Assembly (NCBI GenBank): GCA_035527835.1
Contig: DATKZS010000156.1
Location: 1-8,878 of the forward strand
DNA from: DATKZS01 sp035527835 [NCBI: bacterium]
GTDB taxonomy: Bacteria; RBG-13-61-14
Reading direction: 5' to 3'
Length of the DNA stretch: 8,878 nt
The translations under genes and the position numbers were made by a program. Each line of letters starts with the position of its first letter. Within the stretch, counting starts at the first letter, position 1. Positions 1 to 5,930 of this stretch are shown one piece after another. The notes under the pieces were generated by a model. The model saw only the letters and a program-made list of their open reading frames with translations. It did no database searches and was not told the origin of the DNA.

Positions 1-543
1 AAAGCTCACCCATCGCGGGCAGGTTGAGGCCGGGTCGAAGCTCACGGGCAGGCCCGCCATGCTGAAAAAGGCCGGAGTCGCCGGGCGCAAGACCTCACCC
101 ATTACAAGGGCCGGGTCAAGGCCGGAGTCCACGGCTCCATCGCTCCATCGGAGAGCGTTCACGCCAAGAATGCCGTTTTGAAGGGCGAGAGATTTCGGAG
201 CGGGAGTCGCGGCTTCAACCGCCGGCCACACCCACGCGGGCGGGTCGAGGTCGTGAGGCAAAAGAGCTATGGCCTTCAGGATCAAGAGCACGTTGCGGAC
301 TTTGGAAACGGAAACGCTGTCCTCGGTGTCTGGCCGGTTTTTCAGATAGGAAGCAACACGGGATTCAAGGTCGCAGTCGGGCAGGGGCCGGAAGCAAAGT
401 CCTGTCCAGGTCCACCACGATCCCCGCCAATATCTAAGAGAATAGGCCCCCGGAAATGGAGCATCGGGCCGAAAATCCTTGAAGTGATGCTCTAAGAAAA
501 GGTCCGCGAGTTCAGACGCGCCCGGCGTTATCAACTTGCCCAT
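1..543 (-). CDS. Phage/plasmid primase-helicase, D5_N (P4-type) N-terminal part, truncated by window edge
   Basis: This reading frame has no stop from 543 to the left edge and gives 181 residues. I identified it by translating the minus strand. Residues 11-66 contain LADLFLEHH and LRYWRGSWWTWTG, typical of the N-terminal region of phage/plasmid primases. Residues 119-181 carry the D5_N pattern: LQNGIL (121-126), then PVSFDPASTCPRW (166-178). In this family the D5_N region precedes a superfamily 3 helicase ATPase, which would lie outside the window. Such proteins prime and unwind DNA to replicate phages, satellites and plasmids. The ATG at 543 has AGGGGG a few bases upstream. The GTG at 546 is also in frame. 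The gene overlaps the upstream HTH gene by 32 bp, so translational coupling is likely. The family call rests on motif recognition; the missing C-terminus prevents any statement about activity. Confidence 0.85.
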   Translation of the reverse strand, partial: MGKLITPGASELADLFLEHHFKDFRPDAPFPGAYSLRYWRGSWWTWTGLCFRPLPDCDLESRVASYLKNRPDTEDSVSVSKVRNVLLILKAIALLPHDLDPPAWVWPAVEAATPAPKSLALQNGILGVNALRWSDGAVDSGLDPALVMGEVLRPATPAFFSMAGLPVSFDPASTCPRWVSF

Positions 544-781
544 CACCGCCCCCTGCTCCGCTTTTTTCCCGCACCCGCTCGGCCGTGGTCCTCTCCCTCT
601 CCCGAAGGAATTTATCGAGGCCCACCCTGGACACCCTGAAGGTGGGCTTGCCCCGCCCCGGACTGACATTGATGCAACCGGGTATCAGGCCGCTTGATGC
701 CCATTTCCAGGCCGACTTGTAGGAGATGCCAAGCTCTTGCGAGACCTCCTTCAAGTTCAAGAATTTTCCGTTGCCTGCCAT
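512..781 (-). CDS. Small excisionase/AlpA-like helix-turn-helix protein
   Basis: The protein has 89 residues. Residues 7-60 form a MerR-like HTH of the excisionase/AlpA type: FLNLKEVSQELGISYKSAW is the helix-turn-helix, followed by a short wing with GRGKPTFRV and a final helix, VGLDKFLRERE. The C-terminal 25 residues are polar and Gly-rich and probably disordered. Proteins of this size and fold act as recombination directionality factors or as transcription activators in integrated phages, satellites and genomic islands. The ATG at 781 is well supported: GGGAGGG lies about 6 bases upstream, and a sigma70-like promoter lies further upstream. It heads an operon with the primase, which starts inside its 3' end. 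Xis-like and AlpA-like roles cannot be separated from sequence alone, and it could also regulate replication. Confidence 0.75.
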   Translation of the reverse strand: MAGNGKFLNLKEVSQELGISYKSAWKWASSGLIPGCINVSPGRGKPTFRVSRVGLDKFLRERERTTAERVREKSGAGGGDGQVDNAGRV

Positions 782-804
782 AACAAGCCCTCCCTACATC
801 ATCA

Positions 805-832
805 AGGATACCAAGACATATTGTGCTGTCAA
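805..832 (-). promoter_or_regulatory. Sigma70-like promoter for the HTH-primase operon
   Basis: On the minus strand a consensus -35 TTGACA (827-832) is followed by a 16-bp spacer and TATCCT (805-810, 4 of 6 matches to TATAAT). The predicted transcript start is near 798, leaving a short leader that contains the GGGAGGG ribosome binding site before the ATG at 781. This suggests the HTH and primase genes are transcribed independently of the orphan gene upstream of them. Confidence 0.55.
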
Positions 833-948
833 TCTATTTTGTATGGAGAATTACGGGAGTAAATTTCCATGCGGAATTGCAGAGAGTTAGCGGGCAAAAA
901 GAGAGGCAGGCCCGTTGCCGGGTCCGCCCCCCCTTCATCGCGGCTTGT

Positions 949-1587
949 TCACGCGGGCGATTTTTTCCGCCTGGCCTTCCTTCTCTTCGATCCATGATCG
1001 TAAGGGGCCAGAGGGTCAAGAGGTTCAAGAGGAGATTCTTTAAGCTCCATCATGGAAAGCACCCCCATAGACAAGAGATGCTTCTTGCCATTTTCTTCCC
1101 GTAAAAATAGCTCGATCGTAGCTCCCGGCTTATTGATGTTTTTCCGTTGTTCCAGGGGAAGCATACCGGCTTCGCCCTTAGCCTTGACGCGCCTCAAGGC
1201 GTCCGCCACGGCCCCCGGCGAGTTCATCTGCATTATAGCCTGGACCTCTTTTTGAGAATACAATTTGCGCCCATCCATTCTCGCTTGTGTCAGCAAGAAG
1301 GTCTGCCAATCCTGCTCCTCTCTGTCCAGGTCCGGGGTATACTCGCGGCCCGTGGACGCCTTGTGAAAAGAGGCTACGCGCTCCCAGATTGCCGGCACGA
1401 TTTCCTTCATGAAGCGGTCGTGTGTGAGGCCGTCCGGGTTCTCGATCATAAACAGAGCGCCAGCGTTGCCTATGGGCTTCCCGGTTCCGTAGTCATCATA
1501 AAAGAAAACCGCGCTCGCCGTTCTTCGTCTCGATCTCATCTTTATCACCTTATGCCGCTCTGTTTTTCTCTCCATTGTTTTCTCCAT
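949..1587 (-). CDS. Unrecognised 212-residue basic protein of the mobile element
   Basis: I do not recognise this family. The protein has a very basic N-terminus (residues 2-22, rich in Lys/Arg), a middle region with FFYDDYGTGKPIGNAGALF (28-46), and a possible helix-turn-helix or winged-helix stretch at about 110-140 (YSQKEVQAIMQMN, then AVADALRRVKAKGEA). It ends in a strongly basic tail (201-209, KRRKARRKK). There is no signal peptide or membrane segment, so it is probably cytoplasmic and may bind nucleic acid; that role is inferred from composition only. The ATG at 1587 has GAGG 7 bases upstream, which supports this start over the second ATG at codon 5. It is the first element gene next to the selC junction, transcribed toward the HTH and primase genes. 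A replication, copy-control or regulatory role would fit the position but is not shown. Confidence 0.65.
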   Translation of the reverse strand: MEKTMERKTERHKVIKMRSRRRTASAVFFYDDYGTGKPIGNAGALFMIENPDGLTHDRFMKEIVPAIWERVASFHKASTGREYTPDLDREEQDWQTFLLTQARMDGRKLYSQKEVQAIMQMNSPGAVADALRRVKAKGEAGMLPLEQRKNINKPGATIELFLREENGKKHLLSMGVLSMMELKESPLEPLDPLAPYDHGSKRRKARRKKSPA

Positions 1588-1729
1588 TGCTTTCCCTCGA
1601 ATACTGGGGAATACAGGTTATATCAGTCTATATCAAACCTGGCTTCTTGAATCCCGCAAGCCCGCTTAAACAGAGGGCCGCCGTCTCATCCCCTTGATTT
1701 TTCAAGGGATAGGAAAAACGCCGGGGCAT
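1588..1729. other. Non-coding stretch between element gene and selC junction, with small repeats
   Basis: No gene is visible here. TATATCA occurs twice exactly 10 bp apart (1619-1625 and 1629-1635). These copies sit inside an imperfect palindrome bounded by CAGGTT (1614-1619) and AACCTG (1636-1641). The arrangement could be an operator for the orphan gene or an arm-type site for an integrase or excisionase. A second palindrome lies at 1691-1708. No convincing -35/-10 pair for the orphan gene was found. Confidence 0.4.
1691..1708. repeat. Perfect 7-bp inverted repeat near the selC junction
   Basis: CCCTTGA (1691-1697) and TCAAGGG (1702-1708) are separated by TTTT. No T-tract follows on either strand, so it is a poor intrinsic terminator. 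Its position next to the junction in selC makes a protein-binding site for recombination or regulation possible. It overlaps a longer inverted match: CAAGGGATAGG at 1703-1713 against CAAGGATAGG on the minus strand at 1768-1759, which lies in the tRNA half. Confidence 0.45.
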
Positions 1730-1742
1730 GGGTTTGAAGCCC
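1730..1742 (-). other. Putative attachment-site junction in the selC anticodon loop
   Basis: Chromosomal sequence (selB and the selC 5' half) meets element-like sequence at or near the 13-bp segment GGGCTTCAAACCC. A 7-nt anticodon loop flanked by a symmetrical stem is a known crossover site for tyrosine integrases. That fits the place where tRNA homology ends. The exact crossover cannot be set without the other end of the element. No integrase gene is in the window. Confidence 0.5.
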
Positions 1743-1770
1743 GGTAGAGACACCAGTCCCTATCCTTGCC
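1730..1770 (-). tRNA. selC: tRNA-Sec (UCA), 5' half only, interrupted after the anticodon loop
   Basis: Read on the minus strand from 1770, the parts are: an 8-nt acceptor strand GGCAAGGA (1770-1763), a 2-nt linker, and a D arm GGGAC-TGGT-GTCTC with a 4-nt loop (1760-1747). The D stem extends if flanking bases pair. Then come a linker, the anticodon arm CCGGG-CTTCAAA (1744-1733) and CCC (1732-1730). The anticodon is TCA at 1737-1735. The 4-nt D loop, long D stem and CTTCAAA loop are hallmarks of bacterial tRNA-Sec. The gene lies 48 bp after selB on the same strand, as in many sel operons. After CCC the sequence reads AT where GG is needed to pair with CC at 1744-1743. No variable arm, T arm or strand matching the acceptor (TCCTTGCC) follows, so the half shown cannot form a tRNA alone. 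Confidence 0.72.
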
Positions 1771-1818
1771 TTTTATCTCTTCAACCTCTCTCGTCCTTGA
1801 CCAGGGCGGATCATCATC

Positions 1819-3762
1819 TCAGCCCTTGGCCTTCGGTCCCAGCCTCCGATAGTCTCCGTCGCGGATGGTGAAGCCCTCGTTGTCCAAATAAGTTAGCAGC
1901 GGGATGGCCCACTTGCGGGAGGTCGCCGCCAGGTCGCGGAACTCGGAGACCGTGATCCCGCCGCGCTCGGAGATATAGGATAGCACCTGGTCGCGCGCGG
2001 CTTCAACCGCTTTTTGGGAGAAGAGGTAATCGCGGCTCACGCGCAGAAGCTCGCCGTCGCTCACCATCTTGTCCAGGAAGTCGCGCACCACGGGCTTGGG
2101 CAGGCCCGCGCCCGCGTAAATCTCTTCGGTGGACGGCGGGGTCATGGGGCTGTCGAAATAGGCCGCGCGGATGCGGCTGAGCGCGGCTTGGTCGTCCTCC
2201 TTCAGCCGCGCCGCGTGCTCGGAGAGAGCGTAGGTGCTCTCTACCATCTTGAGCGCCCGCTCCTCGACCAGTTTTTCCAGCGCGTAACGGAACGGCTCCT
2301 CGGTCATGGCCGCGCCCGCGGCGCGTTCCACGCGGGCGCGCAGCTCCTGCTCGGAGAGGCCGGTGTCGAGCTGGGGCAGGGCGTCGTGGTGCTGCTTCAG
2401 GGCTTCCCTGATGCGCGAGCCGAGCCGCTCCCAGGCCTCGTGATAGATGATCCACGGCGCTTTCTTGGGCGGCAGGATGATGACCTTGCCCTTGGCCGCG
2501 AGCTCGGCGACGGCCGCGCCGACGCGGTCCATGGGCGCGTCGAGCTCGCGGGCGACGTCGTTCCTGGCCGTGAAGTACCCGGCCTTTTTGGCTTCGAGCT
2601 CGACCACTTCTTCGAGGTATCCTTTTTCGCGGCGTTCGAGGTCAGAGACCACGAGTGCGCGCTTGCGTTTGTGCTTTCGGGGGTGGGCGTCGAGGATTTT
2701 GCCGCCGCCGATGGTGAATGACGCGGAGAAGTCGCGGATGATGAAGGCGTCTCCGGTGACGGCGGCGGCGGGGGCTTCGAGGCGGAGCTGGACAAAGGCT
2801 GAGTCTCCGGGCTCGAGCTGGTCGGTGTCGAGGAGCGCGAGGCGTCCGAAGATTTCGGAAGTGCCGAGATAAAAGCGGACGCGGGTCCAGTGGCGCACGG
2901 GCCGGGGATAGTCGCCCAGCACTTCGAGCTTGGCGTCCACCATGTAGGTGGGCTTGACCACGCCGGGGGTTGCCAGCATGTCGCCGCGGCCGACCTGGGC
3001 CTTGTCCACGAGGCGGAGGTTGATGGCGGTGCGTTGTCCGGCCCGGGCTTTTTCCACGGACTCGCCGTGGACCTCGATCTTGCGCACCCGGGCTCTGCCG
3101 CCGCCGGGCCATATCTCGATCTCGTCTCCCGGCGACATAGAGCCGGAGAGCGCGGTGCCCGTTACCACGGTGCCCGCTCCGGCCACGCTGAACGAGCGGT
3201 CCACGAACAGCCGGAAATACGCGCCGCGCTCGCGCGGCCGGAGGGTCTGGGCGAGCGCGTCAATGGCGCGGATGAGCTCATCCATGCCCTGGCCGGTGAC
3301 GCTCGACACCGGGATGACCGGCGCGTCCTCCAGGAAACTCCCGGCCACCAGCTCGGCGATTTCCGCCTTGACCATTTCCAGCAGCTCCTCGTCCACCAGG
3401 TCAATCTTGGTGATGACGATGATGCCGTGCTCGACTCCGAGCAGCTTCAAGATTTCCAGGTGCTCTCTGGTCTGGGGCATGACCGAGTCGTCGGCGGCGA
3501 CCAGGAAGAGCACGAAGTCGAGGCCGTGGGCCCCGGCCAGCATGGTCTTGATGAAGCGGCGGTGGCCGGGCACGTCCACCACGCCGATGCGTTTTCCGGA
3601 GGCGGTGTCAAAGTGGGTGAAGCCGAGGTTGATGGTGAGGCCTCGCTCCTTTTCCTCGGGCAGGGTGTCGAGGTCAACGCCGGTGAGGGCCTTGACCAGG
3701 CTGGTCTTGCCGTGGTCAACGTGGCCGGCGGTCCCCATAACCAGGGTCGGGACGCGCGCCAC
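1819..3762 (-). CDS. selB: Selenocysteine-specific translation elongation factor SelB
   Basis: This is a cytoplasmic GTPase that binds Sec-tRNA(Sec) and the SECIS hairpin and delivers selenocysteine to ribosomes at UGA. The protein has 647 residues, close to the usual bacterial length. The GTPase motifs are intact: P-loop GHVDHGKT (13-20), switch region ERGLTI (39-44), DVPGH (63-67), TKID (118-121) and SSV (153-155). EF-Tu-like beta-barrel domains follow at about 180-360. The C-terminal half has several winged-helix segments, ending in RKWAIPLLTYLDNEGF (616-631), which resembles the last SelB winged helix that binds the SECIS RNA. The start is GTG at 3762, 3 bp after selA, with AAGGGA upstream. 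An ATG at codon 9 would match shorter SelB N-termini but has weaker support. It is the second gene of the sel operon, and the interrupted selC lies 48 bp downstream. Confidence 0.97.
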   Translation of the reverse strand: MARVPTLVMGTAGHVDHGKTSLVKALTGVDLDTLPEEKERGLTINLGFTHFDTASGKRIGVVDVPGHRRFIKTMLAGAHGLDFVLFLVAADDSVMPQTREHLEILKLLGVEHGIIVITKIDLVDEELLEMVKAEIAELVAGSFLEDAPVIPVSSVTGQGMDELIRAIDALAQTLRPRERGAYFRLFVDRSFSVAGAGTVVTGTALSGSMSPGDEIEIWPGGGRARVRKIEVHGESVEKARAGQRTAINLRLVDKAQVGRGDMLATPGVVKPTYMVDAKLEVLGDYPRPVRHWTRVRFYLGTSEIFGRLALLDTDQLEPGDSAFVQLRLEAPAAAVTGDAFIIRDFSASFTIGGGKILDAHPRKHKRKRALVVSDLERREKGYLEEVVELEAKKAGYFTARNDVARELDAPMDRVGAAVAELAAKGKVIILPPKKAPWIIYHEAWERLGSRIREALKQHHDALPQLDTGLSEQELRARVERAAGAAMTEEPFRYALEKLVEERALKMVESTYALSEHAARLKEDDQAALSRIRAAYFDSPMTPPSTEEIYAGAGLPKPVVRDFLDKMVSDGELLRVSRDYLFSQKAVEAARDQVLSYISERGGITVSEFRDLAATSRKWAIPLLTYLDNEGFTIRDGDYRRLGPKAKG

Positions 3763-3765
3763 TGC

Positions 3766-5163
3766 TTATTCCCTTAGGCCGATGGCTTCGGCGGCGGCGA
3801 AAATGAGGGCGTGGTCGGCGGGGAGCAGGGCGCGGCAGTCGAGGCAGAACACGCCCTGCCGCATCCGGCCGACCACGGGCACGGGCGCGTTGCGGAAAGC
3901 GCGCGCGAGATCGTCCGCGCTATGCCCGGGCACGGAGACGGTGACGACGAAGGTGGGGAGTGGTGACGCCGGGAGCGATCCGCCTCCGGCGAAGGCCTCG
4001 TCCTCGGCTACTTTGATCTCCGCGTTCTTCAGGCGCTTTTTAAGGCCCGCCGCGAGCTTGCGCGCCTCTTTCTTGATCTCTTCCGGCGGCCGCGTGAGCA
4101 GGCGGAGCGCGGGGATCTTCTCGAAGAGCGTGTCGGGCGCGAGATAGGCCGTGAGCATGGACTCCAGGGCCGCGAGCGTGAGCTTGCCGACGCGCAAGGC
4201 CCGCACCATGGGGTTCTGCTTGATCCTGTCCACCACGTCCTTTTTGCCCGCGATGAATCCGGCCTGCGGGCCGCCCAAGAGCTTGTCGCCGGAAAACGTG
4301 ACCAGGTCCGCGCCGGCCTCGACGTAATGCCGCACCGGCCGCTCGTCCGTGATGCCGTGGGCGGCGAGGTCCACGAGCAGTCCCGAGCCCAGGTCGAGCA
4401 TGACCGGCACGTGGGTACTCCGGCCGAGCGCGGCCAGGTCCTTGAGCTCGGCTTGTTCGGTGAAGCCCACGATCTTGTAATTGGAGGTGTGAACCTTGAG
4501 GATGAGCGCGGTGTCCGGGCCGATGACCTTTTCATAGTCGGAGAGCCTGGTCTTGTTGGTGGTCCCGACCTCGCGCAGGATGGCCCCGCCGCTCTTGATG
4601 ATGTCGGGAATGCGGAACGAGCCGCCGATCTCGATCAGCTCGCCGCGCGACACCACCACCTCGCGTCCCGTTGCCAGCGTGTTCAGCGCCACCAGCACCG
4701 CGGCCGCGTTGTTGTTGACCACGATGCCGTCCTCCGCTCCGGTCACCGCGCGGATCAGGCGGGCGAGGTGGACGTGGCGCGAGCCGCGCCCGCCGGCCGC
4801 CAAGTCGAACTCGAGGTTGGAGTAGGTCCCCAGCACCTCGCGCATCGCCTCCATCAGGTGCGGCGACAGCGGCGCGCGGCCCAGGTTGGTGTGGATCACG
4901 ATCCCGGTGGCGTTGACCACGCGCTTTAATGACGGCGCGAGCAGCCGGGCCGCCTGATCCTTTACCCGCTCCGCGACCAGCTCCGGAGCCAGCTTGCCGT
5001 CCGGGCCGAGCGCCGGCCGGGCGCCCGCCGTCAGCTCCGCCCGCAGCTCTTCCACCGCGGCGCGGGCCCACTCGGCCGCCAGCTCCCGTGAGTACGACGC
5101 GGCCAACCGTGCCACCTCCGGATACGCCAGGACGAGGTCTATGGAAGGGAGCGCCTTGAGCAT
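3766..5163 (-). CDS. selA: L-seryl-tRNA(Sec) selenium transferase SelA
   Basis: This PLP enzyme converts seryl-tRNA(Sec) to selenocysteyl-tRNA(Sec) using selenophosphate; the bacterial enzyme is a large ring-shaped oligomer. The protein has 465 residues, the usual length. It has an N-terminal helical region (1-75), then RVVNATGIVIHTNLGRAPLS (81-100), which is characteristic of SelA. EVGTTNKT (198-205) and VMLDLGSGLL (254-263) follow. The PLP-binding lysine is K294 in TFSGDKLLGGPQAG, and PVVGRMRQGVFCLDCRALLP lies near the C-terminus. I chose the ATG at 5163 because the protein begins MLKALPSIDLVLAYPEV, as SelA should. The frame stays open upstream to 5346, but that extension is translated from palindromic repeats and is not real. 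GAGG lies 14 bases upstream, which is far for a ribosome binding site. selB follows after 3 bp. No selD or selenoprotein gene is in the window. Confidence 0.97.
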   Translation of the reverse strand: MLKALPSIDLVLAYPEVARLAASYSRELAAEWARAAVEELRAELTAGARPALGPDGKLAPELVAERVKDQAARLLAPSLKRVVNATGIVIHTNLGRAPLSPHLMEAMREVLGTYSNLEFDLAAGGRGSRHVHLARLIRAVTGAEDGIVVNNNAAAVLVALNTLATGREVVVSRGELIEIGGSFRIPDIIKSGGAILREVGTTNKTRLSDYEKVIGPDTALILKVHTSNYKIVGFTEQAELKDLAALGRSTHVPVMLDLGSGLLVDLAAHGITDERPVRHYVEAGADLVTFSGDKLLGGPQAGFIAGKKDVVDRIKQNPMVRALRVGKLTLAALESMLTAYLAPDTLFEKIPALRLLTRPPEEIKKEARKLAAGLKKRLKNAEIKVAEDEAFAGGGSLPASPLPTFVVTVSVPGHSADDLARAFRNAPVPVVGRMRQGVFCLDCRALLPADHALIFAAAEAIGLRE

Positions 5164-5170
5164 GACGGAT

Positions 5171-5199
5171 ATTTTAACCTCAAGCGGGAGAAGGGACAA
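5171..5199 (-). promoter_or_regulatory. Possible selA promoter giving a leaderless or near-leaderless transcript
   Basis: On the minus strand TTGTCC (5194-5199), a 17-bp spacer and TAAAAT (5171-5176) resemble a sigma70 promoter. The -10 box ends 7 bases before the selA ATG, so transcription would start at or next to the start codon. This would explain the lack of a well-placed ribosome binding site. The -35 match is only 4 of 6, so this is tentative. Confidence 0.4.
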
Positions 5200-5218
5200 A
5201 TATAGTGAGGTTCTTAGA

Positions 5219-5531
5219 AACCGCGGCGACGCAGAGAACGCAGAGACGCAGAGAACCCAGCGCGGCACCTGGCCGCAACCAATAAATGGAATGAAGAAGA
5301 TAACCACAGATGAACACGGATGAACACTGATATTTTTTAACATCATCTATTAATCTGTGTTGATTCGTGTTCATCTGTGGTTATCAAAAAAAGTGCAAAG
5401 AAATTTATGCATCTTGCATGTTAGTAGTGCAGAGAGAAATTTATTATGGCAGCGGTAATGACGAGTGCGCGGAAGCGGGCTACGGAAAGAAAAAAATTTA
5501 TTTTCTCCGCGTCCTCCGCGTCTCCGCGGTT
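5219..5531. repeat. Inverted repeat pair (family A) bracketing the selA-receiver intergenic region
   Basis: The left arm begins AACCGCGGCGACGCAGAG (5219-5236) and continues to 5255 as tandem GACGCAGAGA-like units. The right arm at 5503-5531 ends TCTCCGCGGTT. Reverse-complemented, it matches the first 29 bases of the left arm at 24 positions; three of the five differences are A/G changes in equivalent places of the short unit. About 250 bp lie between the arms, including a second hairpin (5299-5385). I see no transposase, so a non-autonomous MITE-like element or a long RNA hairpin is possible. The rest of the interval appears non-coding. Confidence 0.7.
5299..5385. repeat. Long hairpin repeat (family B) with GATGAACAC units
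   Basis: Two 33-bp arms, 5299-5331 and 5353-5385, are reverse complements at 30 of 33 positions, with a 21-base AT-rich loop. The outer 20 bp of each arm pair perfectly. The left arm contains two tandem GATGAACAC units. It lies inside the family A pair and upstream of selA. The spurious upstream extension of the selA frame comes partly from this hairpin. The role is unknown. Confidence 0.85.
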
Positions 5532-5542
5532 AATAAAATTTC

Positions 5543-5908
5543 TCACCCCGCGAGCAGTCCCCTCACGGTTTTGAGCAGGGCGGTGGGTCCATGGACCTTG
5601 CAGACGTATCCGTCCACGGAATTGGCGCGGGCCAGCTCCCTGAGCTCGTCCTCCTGCTTGTTGGAGTAGAAGAGGATTTTGGGGCAGGGCTTGACGGTCC
5701 TGATGATGATCTCGGCCAGGCTGTCGCCGGAGAGGGCGGGCATCATAATGTCGAGAAGCACGAGGTCGGGTTGATAGGCCCGGATGGCGGTGGTGGCGCC
5801 GATGGCCCGGGTCTGGGTCTGGACCTCGTATCCCGCCTTGGTGAGCACCCTTTCCGCGAGCTGGCAGGCGGTGTCGTCGTCGTCGAGAACAAAGATCTTA
5901 TGCTTCAT
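5543..5908 (-). CDS. Stand-alone response regulator receiver protein with variant Lys motif
   Basis: The protein has 121 residues and is a single receiver (REC) domain with no output domain. The acidic pocket is D10/D11 in FVLDDDDT, the phospho-acceptor is D53 in LLDIMMPALSGD, the switch Ser is S82 in FYSNK, and the conserved Lys is K104 in YVCKVHGP. Val follows the Lys where most receivers have Pro. It is closely related to the second receiver of the neighbouring double-receiver protein: both share LTKAGY, MMPALSGD, SNK, LAR and VCKVxGP. I prefer the ATG at 5908 because GAGG lies 8 bases upstream; the GTG at 5917 would overlap that site. It probably receives phosphate from the kinase encoded upstream and signals by protein interaction, as CheY-like proteins do. 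A hairpin repeat separates it from the other two genes, so co-transcription is likely but not certain. Confidence 0.93.
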   Translation of the reverse strand: MKHKIFVLDDDDTACQLAERVLTKAGYEVQTQTRAIGATTAIRAYQPDLVLLDIMMPALSGDSLAEIIIRTVKPCPKILFYSNKQEDELRELARANSVDGYVCKVHGPTALLKTVRGLLAG

Positions 5909-5930
5909 GGCGTTCACCTCTTTTGGCGTC

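Noticed and set aside
60-130. Short repeated words such as GGCCGGAGTC at the left end
   Set aside because: They lie within the primase coding region, are few and irregular, and are explained by GC-rich coding sequence.
178-495. Plus-strand frame of 105 codons
   Set aside because: It is the antisense shadow of the primase, whose D5_N motifs are clear on the minus strand.
895-925. Intrinsic terminator after the orphan gene
   Set aside because: The stem (GGCCCG against CGGG-T-CC) is short and bulged, and the five-T run lies about 10 bases beyond it.
833-951. UGA of the orphan gene as a selenocysteine codon (about 36 further codons follow in frame)
   Set aside because: The UGA follows a basic low-complexity tail, the extension has no redox motif, and I see no convincing SECIS hairpin directly after it.
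1588-1770. Group I intron in the tRNA-Sec anticodon loop
   Set aside because: No group I core elements and no 3' exon (T arm, acceptor strand) are visible. The stretch left of the break runs straight into the genes of the mobile element.
2890-4147. Long plus-strand frames opposite selB and selA
   Set aside because: They are shadows produced by GC-rich codon use; they have no recognisable motifs and lie opposite well-supported genes.
5164-5346. N-terminal extension of selA to an upstream ATG
   Set aside because: The extra 61 residues are translated from palindromic repeats and do not look like SelA. The protein starting at 5163 has the expected length and N-terminus.
5299-5385. CRISPR-like array from the GATGAACAC units
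   Set aside because: The units are short, adjacent and arranged as an inverted hairpin, with no spacers of regular length and no cas gene.
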